From contig NZ_AUFF01000003.1 in assembly GCF_000426365.1 (NCBI RefSeq), positions 186,001 to 250,000 of the forward strand: a DNA stretch of 64,000 bases. The letters are read 5' to 3'. The notes beneath the pieces were generated by a model, which worked only from the letters and a program-made list of their open reading frames with translations, was not told the DNA's origin and did no database searches. Shown one piece after another: positions 55,048 to 63,078 of the stretch. The position numbers and the translations under genes were made by a program. Positions within the stretch are counted from its first letter, which is position 1. Every line of letters starts with the position of its first letter. The stretch comes from Arenimonas composti TR7-09 = DSM 18010. Lineage in GTDB: Bacteria; Pseudomonadota; Gammaproteobacteria; Xanthomonadales; Xanthomonadaceae.

Positions 55048-55162
55048 CTGACTTCGGGGAGTAGCCCGGGCCGCCGCCAGGCGGCCACCGCGCGTCAACA
55101 CACTTGGCAGCAGCCATGGTGCGCGGGCCCTGCCGTCACGGCAGACGTGGGCAAGACCGGAG
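55048..55162 (+). promoter_or_regulatory. yybP-ykoY manganese riboswitch
   Basis: Conserved blocks appear in order: GGGGAGTAGC (55056-55065), a hairpin GGCCGCC/GGCGGCC (55069-55086), GTCAACACACT (55094-55104), a hairpin CTGCCG/CGGCAG (55130-55144) and the 3' block GGGCAAGACC (55149-55158). This is the yybP-ykoY aptamer, which senses Mn2+ and is known from Xanthomonas leaders. The downstream GGCCGGGG (55182-55189) can pair with CCCCGGCC (55220-55227) next to the GGAG at 55230, a plausible expression platform. It controls the UPF0016 gene that follows. Confidence 0.9.
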
Positions 55163-55240
55163 GCAGGCGGTGCGCGATCCCGGCCGGGGCGTGCGTCGCC
55201 GGCCTTCGCGTTTCCCTGTCCCCGGCCCCGGAGTTCCCGC

Positions 55241-55816
55241 TTGAACGCACTGCTCGTTTCCACCCTCGCCGTGGCGATCGCCGAGATCGGCGACAAGACC
55301 CAGCTGCTCGCCCTGTTGCTCGCGGCCCGCTACCGCAAGCCCTGGCCGGTGGTCGCCGGCATCCTGGTCGCGACCCTGCTCAACCATGCGCTGGCCGGCT
55401 GGGTCGGCAATCTCGTCGCCGGCTGGATCGACCCGCAGTGGCTGCGCTGGGGCGTCGTCGTGGCCTTCGCCGCGGTCGCCGCCTGGACCCTGGTCCCCGA
55501 CAAGATGGACGAGGAGGGCGCGCCGAAGCCGCCCCGCTTCGGACCGTTCGTCGCGACCACGATCGCCTTCTTCCTGGTCGAGATGGGCGACAAGACCCAG
55601 GTCGCCACCGTCGTGCTCGCGGCGCAGTACGCGCCGCTGTGGCAGGTCGTCGCCGGCACGACGCTAGGGATGCTGCTCGCGAACGCGCCGGTGGTGCTGT
55701 TGGGCGCCCGCTTCGCCGACCGGCTGCCGCTGAAAGCCGCGCGCTGGACCGCGGCCGCGCTGTTCGCGGCGCTCGCGGTGTGGGTGGCGTGGAAGGGCGT
55801 GCCTGGCGCGCTCTGA
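55241..55816 (+). CDS. UPF0016/TMEM165-family manganese exporter
   Basis: The 191-residue product has six membrane helices in two halves, each with the E-x-G-D-K-T/S motif ('AEIGDKTQLLALLLA' near residue 13 and 'VEMGDKTQVATVVLA' near residue 111), the family signature. Bacterial members such as MntX/MneA export Mn2+ across the inner membrane. It starts at TTG 55241 with GGAG 8 bp upstream. The yybP-ykoY riboswitch in its leader supports the manganese assignment. The gene is flanked on both sides by four-cysteine paralogues, with no evident functional link. Confidence 0.93.
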   Translation: MNALLVSTLAVAIAEIGDKTQLLALLLAARYRKPWPVVAGILVATLLNHALAGWVGNLVAGWIDPQWLRWGVVVAFAAVAAWTLVPDKMDEEGAPKPPRFGPFVATTIAFFLVEMGDKTQVATVVLAAQYAPLWQVVAGTTLGMLLANAPVVLLGARFADRLPLKAARWTAAALFAALAVWVAWKGVPGAL

Positions 55817-55864
55817 GCCCGGCACGGCGCGGCGCGCGCCGCCGCGACCACGTAGTCTTCCCGT

Positions 55865-56878
55865 ATGCGCCTGCGCCCCGCTCTACTCTTCATCGTCGGC
55901 ATCCTGGTCTTCGCCGCGTGGTTCCTTCACGCGCAGGCGCCGCCGGACCCCGCGCGACCCGACCCGTCCACGACCGTCGACGTCCGGGCACGGTCCGACG
56001 TAACGGCGCGGACGTCCCCGGATCAGGTTGCGGGCGCCGCCGCGAAGGCTTTCGGGCCGCTGCCGCCGGTCGACGCGCCGCTATCCGGCTTCGCCGACGC
56101 GCTGGAGGAACGGGCCGATGCCGGCGATTCCGCTGCGGCCTGCCGCCTCGGCGCGGAGCTCGCGCGCTGCCGCGCGCTGCTGCAGTTCGCGAGTCCCGAG
56201 GGCATCTTTCTGCACGGCCAGGTCCGCATCGCCGAACTCGAGGCGCTCGGCGAGACGGAGGAAGCCGGACGCCTCCGGCCCTGGGCCGATGCGGAAGCCG
56301 CCGCCGCGCTCGAATGCGCGAAGCTGCCCGAACCGCTTCGCCGGCGCGGGCCGGAACTGCTGCGGCAGGCCGCGCTCGCCGGTGAACCCGAAGCGATGCT
56401 GCGCTATGCGGAAGGTCTCGGCATGTTCGGCGCCACGACCGGCTTCCTGCGTGATCCGGTGTTCGACCACTGGCGGCGCGAGGCGCTGCCCACCCTGCAG
56501 CGCGCCCTCGCTTCCGGCATGCCGGAGGCAGCGCTGCTCCTTGCCGCCGGTCATGGCGGCGGCGAGGGCATGGTCGAGGCACTGATCCCCGACGACGCGG
56601 TCGACGCCGAGGCCGCGCGCCAGCTGGCGGTGCGACTGCTGGGCGAAGAAGTGACCGTGGCGTGGCTGGGGTCGCGGCAGTACATGCCGACCCCCGCGCC
56701 AGAAGACGAGCGCGCCCAGGCGGCGGCGAACGCAGAACGCATGCACGCGGCGTTCTTCGCGGCCCACGATCCCGGCGCGCGCGATCTTCTGGTCCTGCGC
56801 CCGCAGGCGTACTACGGGGGCCATGCCGAACCACTCCCGCCGCCGCGCATCGGCACCGGATGCGGGACACTGGAATGA
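55865..56878 (+). CDS. Four-cysteine envelope protein, paralogue 3
   Basis: The 337-residue product has a signal or anchor (residues 6-22) and the family blocks 'RADAGDSAAACRLGAELARC' (C93, C102), C151 in 'LECAKLPEP', 'LRQAALAGEPEAMLRYAEG', 'LRDPVFDHWRREALPTLQRA' and C333. Its start is 48 bp after the manganese exporter stop, so it could be on the riboswitch transcript. Its stop overlaps the next paralogue's ATG at 56875. The function is not recognised. Confidence 0.8.
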   Translation: MRLRPALLFIVGILVFAAWFLHAQAPPDPARPDPSTTVDVRARSDVTARTSPDQVAGAAAKAFGPLPPVDAPLSGFADALEERADAGDSAAACRLGAELARCRALLQFASPEGIFLHGQVRIAELEALGETEEAGRLRPWADAEAAAALECAKLPEPLRRRGPELLRQAALAGEPEAMLRYAEGLGMFGATTGFLRDPVFDHWRREALPTLQRALASGMPEAALLLAAGHGGGEGMVEALIPDDAVDAEAARQLAVRLLGEEVTVAWLGSRQYMPTPAPEDERAQAAANAERMHAAFFAAHDPGARDLLVLRPQAYYGGHAEPLPPPRIGTGCGTLE

Positions 56879-57876
56879 AGGGTCGGCGCGCATGGCTCGC
56901 ACTTGGGGCCGCCGCCGCGCTGCTGGTGGCCTGGGGCATCCGCACCGCGCTGCCGCCGGATGCGCGCGCGGACGACGCACGGACCGGCCCGCCCATCGCG
57001 GCGGAAAGCGCCGGTGGATCCGCCGCGCGCACCGCCCCGGATGAAGCCGGTGCCGCTCCGCCGATGGCGGGCCACGCGATCGGTCTGCCTCCGCAGTCGA
57101 CCGCCCCGGACGTCGTCGTCGCGCTGCTGCACGACCGCGCCGAAGCCGGCGATGTCCATGCGGCCTGCCGCGTCTGGATCGCACTGCTGGGCTGCCGTGT
57201 CGCCGCCGAATACACGAGGGCGCTGGCGACCCGGGAATCCTTCGTACCACCGGACGTCCCGGACGAGTACCTGGAACAACAGGACCGTAGCGAGCTCGCG
57301 ACGCTCGCCTATCACGAGGCGTGCATGGCGATTCCGCCCGCGATCCACGCGCGCGCCGACGACTACCTGACGCGCGCGGCCCGTGCCGGTGTCACCGAAG
57401 CGATGCTGCATTATGTCGACGGACGCCACCTGCACCGGCAGAAGACGTACGACTGGCTGAACCATCCCGGCCTCGACGCGTGGCGACGCGATGCGCCGGC
57501 GATGCTGCAGCGCCTGCTGGAATCGGGTACGCCCGAGGCCGTCTTCCTCTATCTCGTCACGAGCGACGGCCCCGATTTCGGCCTGCTGGCCGGCATCATC
57601 CCGAACGACCCCGAGCGCGCGCTCGCGTATCGCCTCCTGCTCCGTCGCCTCTCCGGCCGCCGCGACGATCCACCGGGCGTGTCGAACTCACCGCCCGACC
57701 GCCTCGTGCGCGCCCGTGCCTTGGCGGCCAGCATGCACGCGCGCCATTTCGGCGATCGCGTCTACTCGCCGGACGAAATCACCACCCGTCTCGCGAGTGG
57801 CCTGGTTCCGTGGCCCGACACTGCCGCGACCCGCACCCCCTGCCAGGACGAACCCGTCCCGCTCCCCAGCCGGTAG
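56875..57876 (+). CDS. Four-cysteine envelope protein, paralogue 4
   Basis: The 333-residue product has a signal or anchor (residues 6-22), linker, and the blocks 'RAEAGDVHAACRVWIALLGC' (C98, C107), C150 in 'YHEACMAIP', 'LTRAARAGVTEAMLHYVDG', 'LNHPGLDAWRRDAPAMLQRL' and C323 in 'RTPCQDEP'. It is the most divergent in the middle block (LTRAARAG for LRQAALAG) but keeps all four cysteines. It is coupled to paralogue 3 by ATGA overlap. Sel1-like helical repeats are the closest general resemblance. Confidence 0.8.
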   Translation: MKGRRAWLALGAAAALLVAWGIRTALPPDARADDARTGPPIAAESAGGSAARTAPDEAGAAPPMAGHAIGLPPQSTAPDVVVALLHDRAEAGDVHAACRVWIALLGCRVAAEYTRALATRESFVPPDVPDEYLEQQDRSELATLAYHEACMAIPPAIHARADDYLTRAARAGVTEAMLHYVDGRHLHRQKTYDWLNHPGLDAWRRDAPAMLQRLLESGTPEAVFLYLVTSDGPDFGLLAGIIPNDPERALAYRLLLRRLSGRRDDPPGVSNSPPDRLVRARALAASMHARHFGDRVYSPDEITTRLASGLVPWPDTAATRTPCQDEPVPLPSR

Positions 57877-57914
57877 ACTTCGGGCCCGGCTCCCACCCCC
57901 CTCCGGATCCCCGC

Positions 57915-59048
57915 GTGAGCACGCTGCGCGACACCTTCGACGACCTGGCCGCGGCCCTGCGCGAACGCCCCGACGAGATCCTGCTGGAGGTCGGCGCCGG
58001 CGGCGAACTGCTGGTCGCGCGGCTGCGCCTGCTGGTCGCGGCGCTGCTGCTGCTCCTGCCGCTGACGAACCTGCTCGGCGGCGGCACCGCGTGGGAGACC
58101 GGTGCCGGGCTGGCCGGCACGCTGACGGTGCTCGCGCTCAGCCGCGCGTGGCTGACGCTCGCGCAGCGCAAGCGCCGGCATCGCTGGCTGCCGACCGTGT
58201 CGTCGGTGTTCGACGTCAGCGTCGTCACGCTCGTCCTGCTCCTGCTCGGCGTCGACGACCCGGCCGCGGCGCTCAACAGCGTCGTCGTCTGGTGCTGCTA
58301 CCCGCTCGCGATCTTCGCCACCGCGCTGCGCCACGACCTGCGCGTGACCCTCGTCGCCGGCGGCGCCGCGATGGCGCAGTTCGCGCTGCTGTGGCTCGGC
58401 TTCGTGCTCGCGGCCGACGCGCCGCTGGTGTCGGCCGCGTACGGCACGGTCAGCGCGTCGTCGCAGCTGCAGCGCGAAGTGCTGCTGGTCGCGGTGACGC
58501 TGGTGACGGCGATCGTCGTGTTCCGCGCCCAGCGCCTCACCCAGCTCAGCGGCACCGACGGGCTCACCGGCCTGCCCAACCGCAGCTACCTCACCCATCG
58601 CGTGCCCGGACTCGTCGCCGAGGCGCGCATCGAAGGCCAGACGATGAGCCTGGCGCTGATCGACCTGGACAGCTTCCGGCTGATCAATGCCGAACTCGGC
58701 CACCTCGCCGGCGACCGCGCGCTGCGCCACGCGGTGAAGGTGCTGCGCATGGAACTGGGCCGCGAGGAGCCGATGATCCGCGTCGGCGGCGAGGAATTCG
58801 TGCTGGTGCTGCGGCTGCCGATCGGCGCCGCGTGGGAGCGCGTCGAAGCCCTGCGTCGCAAGCTCGAATCGCAGCCGTTCCTGCCCGACCCCGACGAGGC
58901 GCCGCGCCGCCTGACCCTCAGCGCCGGCCTGTCGAGCTGCCCGCAGGACGCCAACGACCTCTCCGGGCTGATGAAGCGCGCCGACCAGCGCCTGCGCGTG
59001 GCGAAGGCGCTGGGGAGGAACCGGGTGGTGGCGCGGGATGATGGCTGA
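57915..59048 (+). CDS. Membrane-bound GGDEF diguanylate cyclase
   Basis: The 377-residue product has five or six hydrophobic helices (residues 34-205) and a C-terminal GGDEF domain. 'DGLTGLPNRSYLTHRV' opens the domain, 'LIDLDSFRLINAELGHLAGDRAL' is the metal and substrate region (in part 'DLDSFRLINAELGH'), and the active site is GGEEF at 291-295. No RxxD inhibitory site precedes it. It should make cyclic di-GMP in response to an unidentified membrane signal. Translation starts at GTG 57915. A heptamer repeat begins immediately after the stop. Confidence 0.93.
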   Translation: MSTLRDTFDDLAAALRERPDEILLEVGAGGELLVARLRLLVAALLLLLPLTNLLGGGTAWETGAGLAGTLTVLALSRAWLTLAQRKRRHRWLPTVSSVFDVSVVTLVLLLLGVDDPAAALNSVVVWCCYPLAIFATALRHDLRVTLVAGGAAMAQFALLWLGFVLAADAPLVSAAYGTVSASSQLQREVLLVAVTLVTAIVVFRAQRLTQLSGTDGLTGLPNRSYLTHRVPGLVAEARIEGQTMSLALIDLDSFRLINAELGHLAGDRALRHAVKVLRMELGREEPMIRVGGEEFVLVLRLPIGAAWERVEALRRKLESQPFLPDPDEAPRRLTLSAGLSSCPQDANDLSGLMKRADQRLRVAKALGRNRVVARDDG

Positions 59049-59049
59049 A

Positions 59050-59248
59050 GCGTAGTTCGTAGTTCGTACGAGGTACGAGGTAGGCGTGGGGGCGGGGAGG
59101 TTCGTCGCTGCACCGGTCGTCCACTACCTCCCACTGCCTTCTCGCGCGAAGCGCGGGCCTCGCGACCGGTGACGACCCGCGAAACCGGGGATCTTCGGCG
59201 GCCCGCCCGCCGCGTCGCCTACCTCGTACCTCGTACGAACTACGAACT
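59050..59248. repeat. Heptamer-armed inverted repeat, long form
   Basis: The left arm (59052-59084) is GTAGTTC, GTAGTTC, GTACGAG, GTACGAG. The right arm (59217-59248) is ACCTCGT, ACCTCGT, ACGAACT, ACGAACT, an inverted copy. The interior has ACTACCTCCCACTGCC and a hairpin core TCTCGCGCGAAGCGCGGGCC (59140-59159) similar to that at 50193. The interval is gene-free. Confidence 0.88.
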
Positions 59249-59317
59249 CGGCCCGAATCCTTGCCCCCGCCCGGGCCCAGCCACTACCCTGCCCCATCCT
59301 CTCCAAGGCGCCACGCG

Positions 59318-60610
59318 ATGTTCACGTCGATCCTGTTCGGGCTTTTCGGTCTCGCCGTGCTGGTCGGCATCGCGTGGGTGTTCTCGAACAACAAGGCGGC
59401 GGTGAACTGGCGGCTGGTCGGCATCGGCGTCAGCCTGCAGATCGCGTTCGCGGCGCTGGTGCTGCTGGTGCCGGGCGGCAAGGACGTCTTCCAGGCGCTC
59501 GGCGACGGCTTCGTGCGGATCCTCGAGTTCGTGAACGCGGGCTCGCAGTTCATCTTCGGCAGCCTGATGAACACCGAGACGTACGGGTTCATCTTCGCGT
59601 TCCAGGTGCTGCCGACGATCATCTTCTTCGCCGCGCTGATGGGCGTGCTCTACCACCTGGGCGTGATGCAGTGGATCGTGCGCTGGATGGCCTGGGGCAT
59701 CACCAAGCTGATGCCGGTGTCCGGCGCCGAAACCACCAGCGTCTGCGCCAGCGTCTTCATCGGCCAGACCGAGGCGCCGCTGACGGTGCGCCCCTACATC
59801 GCCCGCATGACCGAGTCCGAGCTGATCACGATGATGATCGGCGGCATGGCGCACATCGCCGGCGGCGTGCTCGCAGCCTACGTCGGCATGCTCGGCGCCG
59901 GCGATCCGGTGCAGGGCGCCTTCTACGCCAAGCACCTGCTGGCCGCGTCGATCATGGCGGCGCCGGCGACGCTGGTGATCGCCAAGATCCTGATCCCGGA
60001 AACCGGCAACCCGCTGACCCGCGGCACCGTGAAGATGGAGGTCGAGAAGACCACCTCGAACGTGATCGACGCCGCCGCCGCCGGCGCCGCCGACGGCCTG
60101 CGCCTGGCGCTGAACATCGGCGCGATGCTGCTGGCCTTCATCGCGCTGATCGCGATGATCAACGCGCCGCTGACCTGGCTCGGCGAAGTCAGCGGCCTGT
60201 CGGCCTGGCTGGGCAAGCCGACCGACCTCGCGAACCTGTTCGGCTACCTGCTGGCGCCGATCGCCTGGGTGATCGGCGTGCCGTGGCAGGACGCGAACGT
60301 CGTCGGTTCGCTGATCGGCCAGAAGGTGGTGATCAACGAATTCGTCGCCTACCTGCAGCTGGCCGACATCGTCAACGGCCGCGTCGAGGGCGTCGAGCTG
60401 AGCGAGAAGGGCCGGCTGATCGCCACCTACGCGCTCTGCGGCTTCGCCAACTTCAGCTCGATCGCGATCCAGATCGGCGGCATCGGCGGCCTCGCCCCGG
60501 AACGCCGCCAGGACCTCGCCCGCTTCGGCCTGCGCGCCGTCCTCGGCGGCACCATCGCCACGCTGATGACGGCGACGATCGCCGGTGTGCTGACCAGCCT
60601 CGGCGGCTGA
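59318..60610 (+). CDS. Concentrative nucleoside transporter (CNT/NupC family)
   Basis: This 430-residue inner-membrane protein has a family core 'VSGAETTSVCASVFIGQTEAPLTVRPY', quoted as 'CASVFIGQTEAPLTVRPY', and the second half 'IGQKVVINEFVAYLQLADI' and 'CGFANFSSIAIQIGGIG'. It takes up nucleosides with a proton or sodium ion. The start is ATG 59318. It stands 1 bp upstream of a PfkB kinase gene, so uptake and phosphorylation of a nucleoside or ribose are likely coupled. Confidence 0.94.
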   Translation: MFTSILFGLFGLAVLVGIAWVFSNNKAAVNWRLVGIGVSLQIAFAALVLLVPGGKDVFQALGDGFVRILEFVNAGSQFIFGSLMNTETYGFIFAFQVLPTIIFFAALMGVLYHLGVMQWIVRWMAWGITKLMPVSGAETTSVCASVFIGQTEAPLTVRPYIARMTESELITMMIGGMAHIAGGVLAAYVGMLGAGDPVQGAFYAKHLLAASIMAAPATLVIAKILIPETGNPLTRGTVKMEVEKTTSNVIDAAAAGAADGLRLALNIGAMLLAFIALIAMINAPLTWLGEVSGLSAWLGKPTDLANLFGYLLAPIAWVIGVPWQDANVVGSLIGQKVVINEFVAYLQLADIVNGRVEGVELSEKGRLIATYALCGFANFSSIAIQIGGIGGLAPERRQDLARFGLRAVLGGTIATLMTATIAGVLTSLGG

Positions 60611-60611
60611 C

Positions 60612-61586
60612 ATGGGCGCGGGACGTCGCCAGGTCGTCGTCGTCGGTTCCTACAACCACGACCACGTCTGGACGACCGACGTGCTGCCGGTGCCGGGCGC
60701 GACCCGCCTGGCGACCTACGCCGGCGGCCCCGGCGGCAAGGGCTTCAACCAGGCGGTGGCGGCGGCGCGTGCCGGCGCGCCGACGGTGTTCGTCGCCGCG
60801 CTCGGCGCCGACGCGGCGGCGGCGAACGCACGCGTGCTGGCGACCGCCGAGGGCATCGACCTGCGCGACGAAGTGATCGCCGACGTCCCGTCCGGCGCCG
60901 CCGGCATCTTCGTCGACGCCGATGGCCGCAACGTGATCGCGATCGCGCCGGGCGCCAACGCCTGCCTGAGTCTGGGCTTCGTCGCCGCCCAACAGGTGCC
61001 GCTGGCGGGCGCGGCGGTGGTGCTGGCGCAGCTGGAATCGCCGCCCGACGTGGTGTTCGCCGCGCTCGCGGCCGCCCGCGACGGCGGCGCCCTGACCCTG
61101 CTCAACCCGGCGCCGGCGAACGCGCCGACGCGCCGCGAGCTGATCGACGTCGCCGACGTGCTGACGCCCAACGAGACCGAATTCGCCGCTCTGCTCGGCC
61201 GGCACGCCCAGCGCGCGGTGTCGCCCGACGACCTGCCGCGCCTGCGCGGGCCGACGCTGCACGGCCTGTGCCGCGAGCTGGCGCCGCGGTCGACGGTCGT
61301 GGTGACGCTGGGCGCCGCCGGCTGCTTCGTCTCGCACCCGGAGGCGAGGCGCCGCGGCGATGCCGAGGCCTGCTACGCGGTCGATGCCGACAAGGTCGCC
61401 ACCGTCGACACCACCGGCGCCGGTGACGCCTTCAGCGGCGCCCTCGCCGCCCGCCTCGCCGCGGACCCGGCGGCGCCATTCGCCGCCGCGGTGCGCTTCG
61501 CCGGCCGTTTCGCCGCGTTGTCGACCACCCGCCGCGGCGCGGCGCTGGCGATGCCGCGGGCGGATGAAGTGAGGGGTAGTTCGTAG
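60612..61586 (+). CDS. PfkB-family carbohydrate/nucleoside kinase (ribokinase-like)
   Basis: The 324-residue product has the PfkB signatures 'YAGGPGGKGFNQAVAAARAGA' (substrate lid, quoted as 'GGPGGKGFNQAVAAARAG') and 'VDTTGAGDAFSGALAARL' with catalytic Asp. 'LLNPAPANAPTRRELIDVADVLTPNETE', in part 'LNPAPANA' and 'LTPNETE', fits ribokinase. Beside a nucleoside transporter, ribose or a nucleoside is the probable substrate. The last residues and TAG stop (61584-61586) are encoded by a heptamer repeat (GTAGTTC). Confidence 0.92.
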   Translation: MGAGRRQVVVVGSYNHDHVWTTDVLPVPGATRLATYAGGPGGKGFNQAVAAARAGAPTVFVAALGADAAAANARVLATAEGIDLRDEVIADVPSGAAGIFVDADGRNVIAIAPGANACLSLGFVAAQQVPLAGAAVVLAQLESPPDVVFAALAAARDGGALTLLNPAPANAPTRRELIDVADVLTPNETEFAALLGRHAQRAVSPDDLPRLRGPTLHGLCRELAPRSTVVVTLGAAGCFVSHPEARRRGDAEACYAVDADKVATVDTTGAGDAFSGALAARLAADPAAPFAAAVRFAGRFAALSTTRRGAALAMPRADEVRGSS

Positions 61587-61713
61587 TTCGTTTGATGTAG
61601 TTCGTAGTCGTCGCCCGCGTCGTTTCGACCTCTGGCGACCGGCCGGCGAGAAACGCGTGATCCGGTGTGGCCGCGGACCCACTACCCACTACATCATGAG
61701 AACTACCAACTCA
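61576..61713. repeat. Heptamer-armed inverted repeat (GTAGTTC type)
   Basis: The left arm (61576-61609) reads GTAGTTC, GTAGTTC, GTTTGAT, GTAGTTC, GTAGTCG. The right arm (61681-61709) has ACTACCC, ACTACAT, CATGAGA, ACTACCA and is a looser inverted copy. The arms are less perfect than in the copies at 43907 and 59050. The element overlaps the end of the PfkB gene. Confidence 0.75.
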
Positions 61714-61724
61714 CGGTCCCGCGG

Positions 61725-62264
61725 ATGAAGCGCCGCACGCTACTGAAGGGAATCGCCACCGGAACCGCCGCCGGGCTCGCCGGCGGAGCGTGGTGGCTGG
61801 CGGGCGATCCGGCGGCGGTCGCGGGTATCGCCGACCTCGGCGCGGCGCGGGCCTGGGTGCAGCGGATCGCCGCCTCCCCGGGCGCGCGCTCGCTGACGGC
61901 ATGGCCGCTGGCGCAGGTGCTCGAGCATTGCGCGCAGAGCATCGAGTTCTCGCTCGACGGCTTCCCCGAGATGAAGCCGGCCTGGTTCCAGGCCAGCGCC
62001 GGCACCCTGGCCTTCCGCGCGTTCGCCCGCGCCGGGGCGATGCGGCATGGCACCACCGAACCGATTCCCGGGGCGCCGGCGCTGGCCGCGACCGATGTCA
62101 CCGCGGCGTCGGACCGGCTGCTGGCGGCGCTCGACCGCTTCGCCGCGCATGCCGGACCGCTGCAGCCGCATTTCGCCTATGGCGCGCTCGACAGGGCGCA
62201 GTACACCCGCGCACACCTTCTGCATCTGGCCGAGCACGCCGGCGAGATCGACGGGCTGGCGTGA
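61725..62264 (+). CDS. DUF1569 (DinB-like) protein with Tat-type signal
   Basis: The 179-residue product begins 'MKRRTLLKGIATGTAAGLAGG', here read in two parts as a twin-arginine signal 'RRTLLKG' and a hydrophobic stretch. The rest matches DUF1569, a DinB-like four-helix bundle: 'WPLAQVLEHCAQSIEFSLDGFPEMKP' (in part 'VLEHCAQSIEFSLDGFPE') and 'YTRAHLLHLAEHAGEID'. It is exported, folded, and of unknown activity. Its stop overlaps the next gene's ATG by one base (TGATG). Confidence 0.88.
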   Translation: MKRRTLLKGIATGTAAGLAGGAWWLAGDPAAVAGIADLGAARAWVQRIAASPGARSLTAWPLAQVLEHCAQSIEFSLDGFPEMKPAWFQASAGTLAFRAFARAGAMRHGTTEPIPGAPALAATDVTAASDRLLAALDRFAAHAGPLQPHFAYGALDRAQYTRAHLLHLAEHAGEIDGLA

Positions 62265-62953
62265 TGGACGCGGAAGGCGGCTCGACGCGCTGGAGTCTCG
62301 TGCTTGCCGCTGGCAGCGCCGACGCCGGCGCCGGCGACGCCCTGCAGGCCCTGCTGGCCGCCTATCGGCCGGTGATCCTCGCCTGGTTCCGTCGCCACGC
62401 CGGCAGCGACGCCGCCGACGACGCCACCCAGGCCTTCCTGCTGCACTTCGTCGAACACCGGCTGGCGGCGCGCGCCGACCGCGAACGCGGTTCCTTCCGC
62501 GCCTTCCTGCACGCGGCGATGCAGAACCACCACCGCCAGGCCTGGCGCGACGCCCATGCGGCACGCCGCGACGCCGGCCTCCCCGCCGGCGAGGCCGCGC
62601 TGGCAGCGCTCGCCGACCCGGCCCCGGATGTCGCCGCGGCGTTCGACCGCGACTGGGCCCTGCAGGTCGTCGCCCGCGCCGCCGAACGACTGCGCACGGA
62701 AGCCACGCGCGCCGGCAAGGCGCGGCTGTTTGCGGCGCTGCAGCCCTTCCTGGTCGAGCCGCCGGCCGCTGCCGATTACGCGCGCATCGGCGGCGAACTC
62801 GGGATGAGCGCGAACCACGTCGCGGTCGCGGTGCGGCGGCTGCGCGAACGCCTGCGCGACCACGTCCGCCGGGAACTCGCCGACACCCTGGCGGCCGGTG
62901 CCGACGTCGACGCCGAACTGGCCTGGCTGCGGCGGGCGCTGCGCGGCGACTGA
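62264..62953 (+). CDS. Sigma-70 family ECF-like RNA polymerase sigma factor
   Basis: The 229-residue product starts 'DAEGGSTRWSLVLAAG', a motif seen in ECF factors of the type common in Planctomycetes. Region 2 is 'AYRPVILAWFRRHAGSDAADDATQAF' (in part 'FRRHAGSDAADDATQAFLL') and region 4 is 'LGMSANHVAVAVRRLRERLRDH'. It likely serves a module with a Ser/Thr kinase, which could control it by phosphorylation in place of an anti-sigma factor. It is coupled to the DUF1569 gene. Confidence 0.85.
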   Translation: MDAEGGSTRWSLVLAAGSADAGAGDALQALLAAYRPVILAWFRRHAGSDAADDATQAFLLHFVEHRLAARADRERGSFRAFLHAAMQNHHRQAWRDAHAARRDAGLPAGEAALAALADPAPDVAAAFDRDWALQVVARAAERLRTEATRAGKARLFAALQPFLVEPPAAADYARIGGELGMSANHVAVAVRRLRERLRDHVRRELADTLAAGADVDAELAWLRRALRGD

Positions 62954-63078
62954 CGCGGCTGGGCCCGCGCGGCGACGCATGCGGCGTCGCAGCGAAGGAG
63001 GCGCTGGCCCCGGCGCCCGCCGGCTGTCATCGCCGCCGCGGTTCCGCTTAGACGGTGTATCGGAACCGGGGAAACGCG

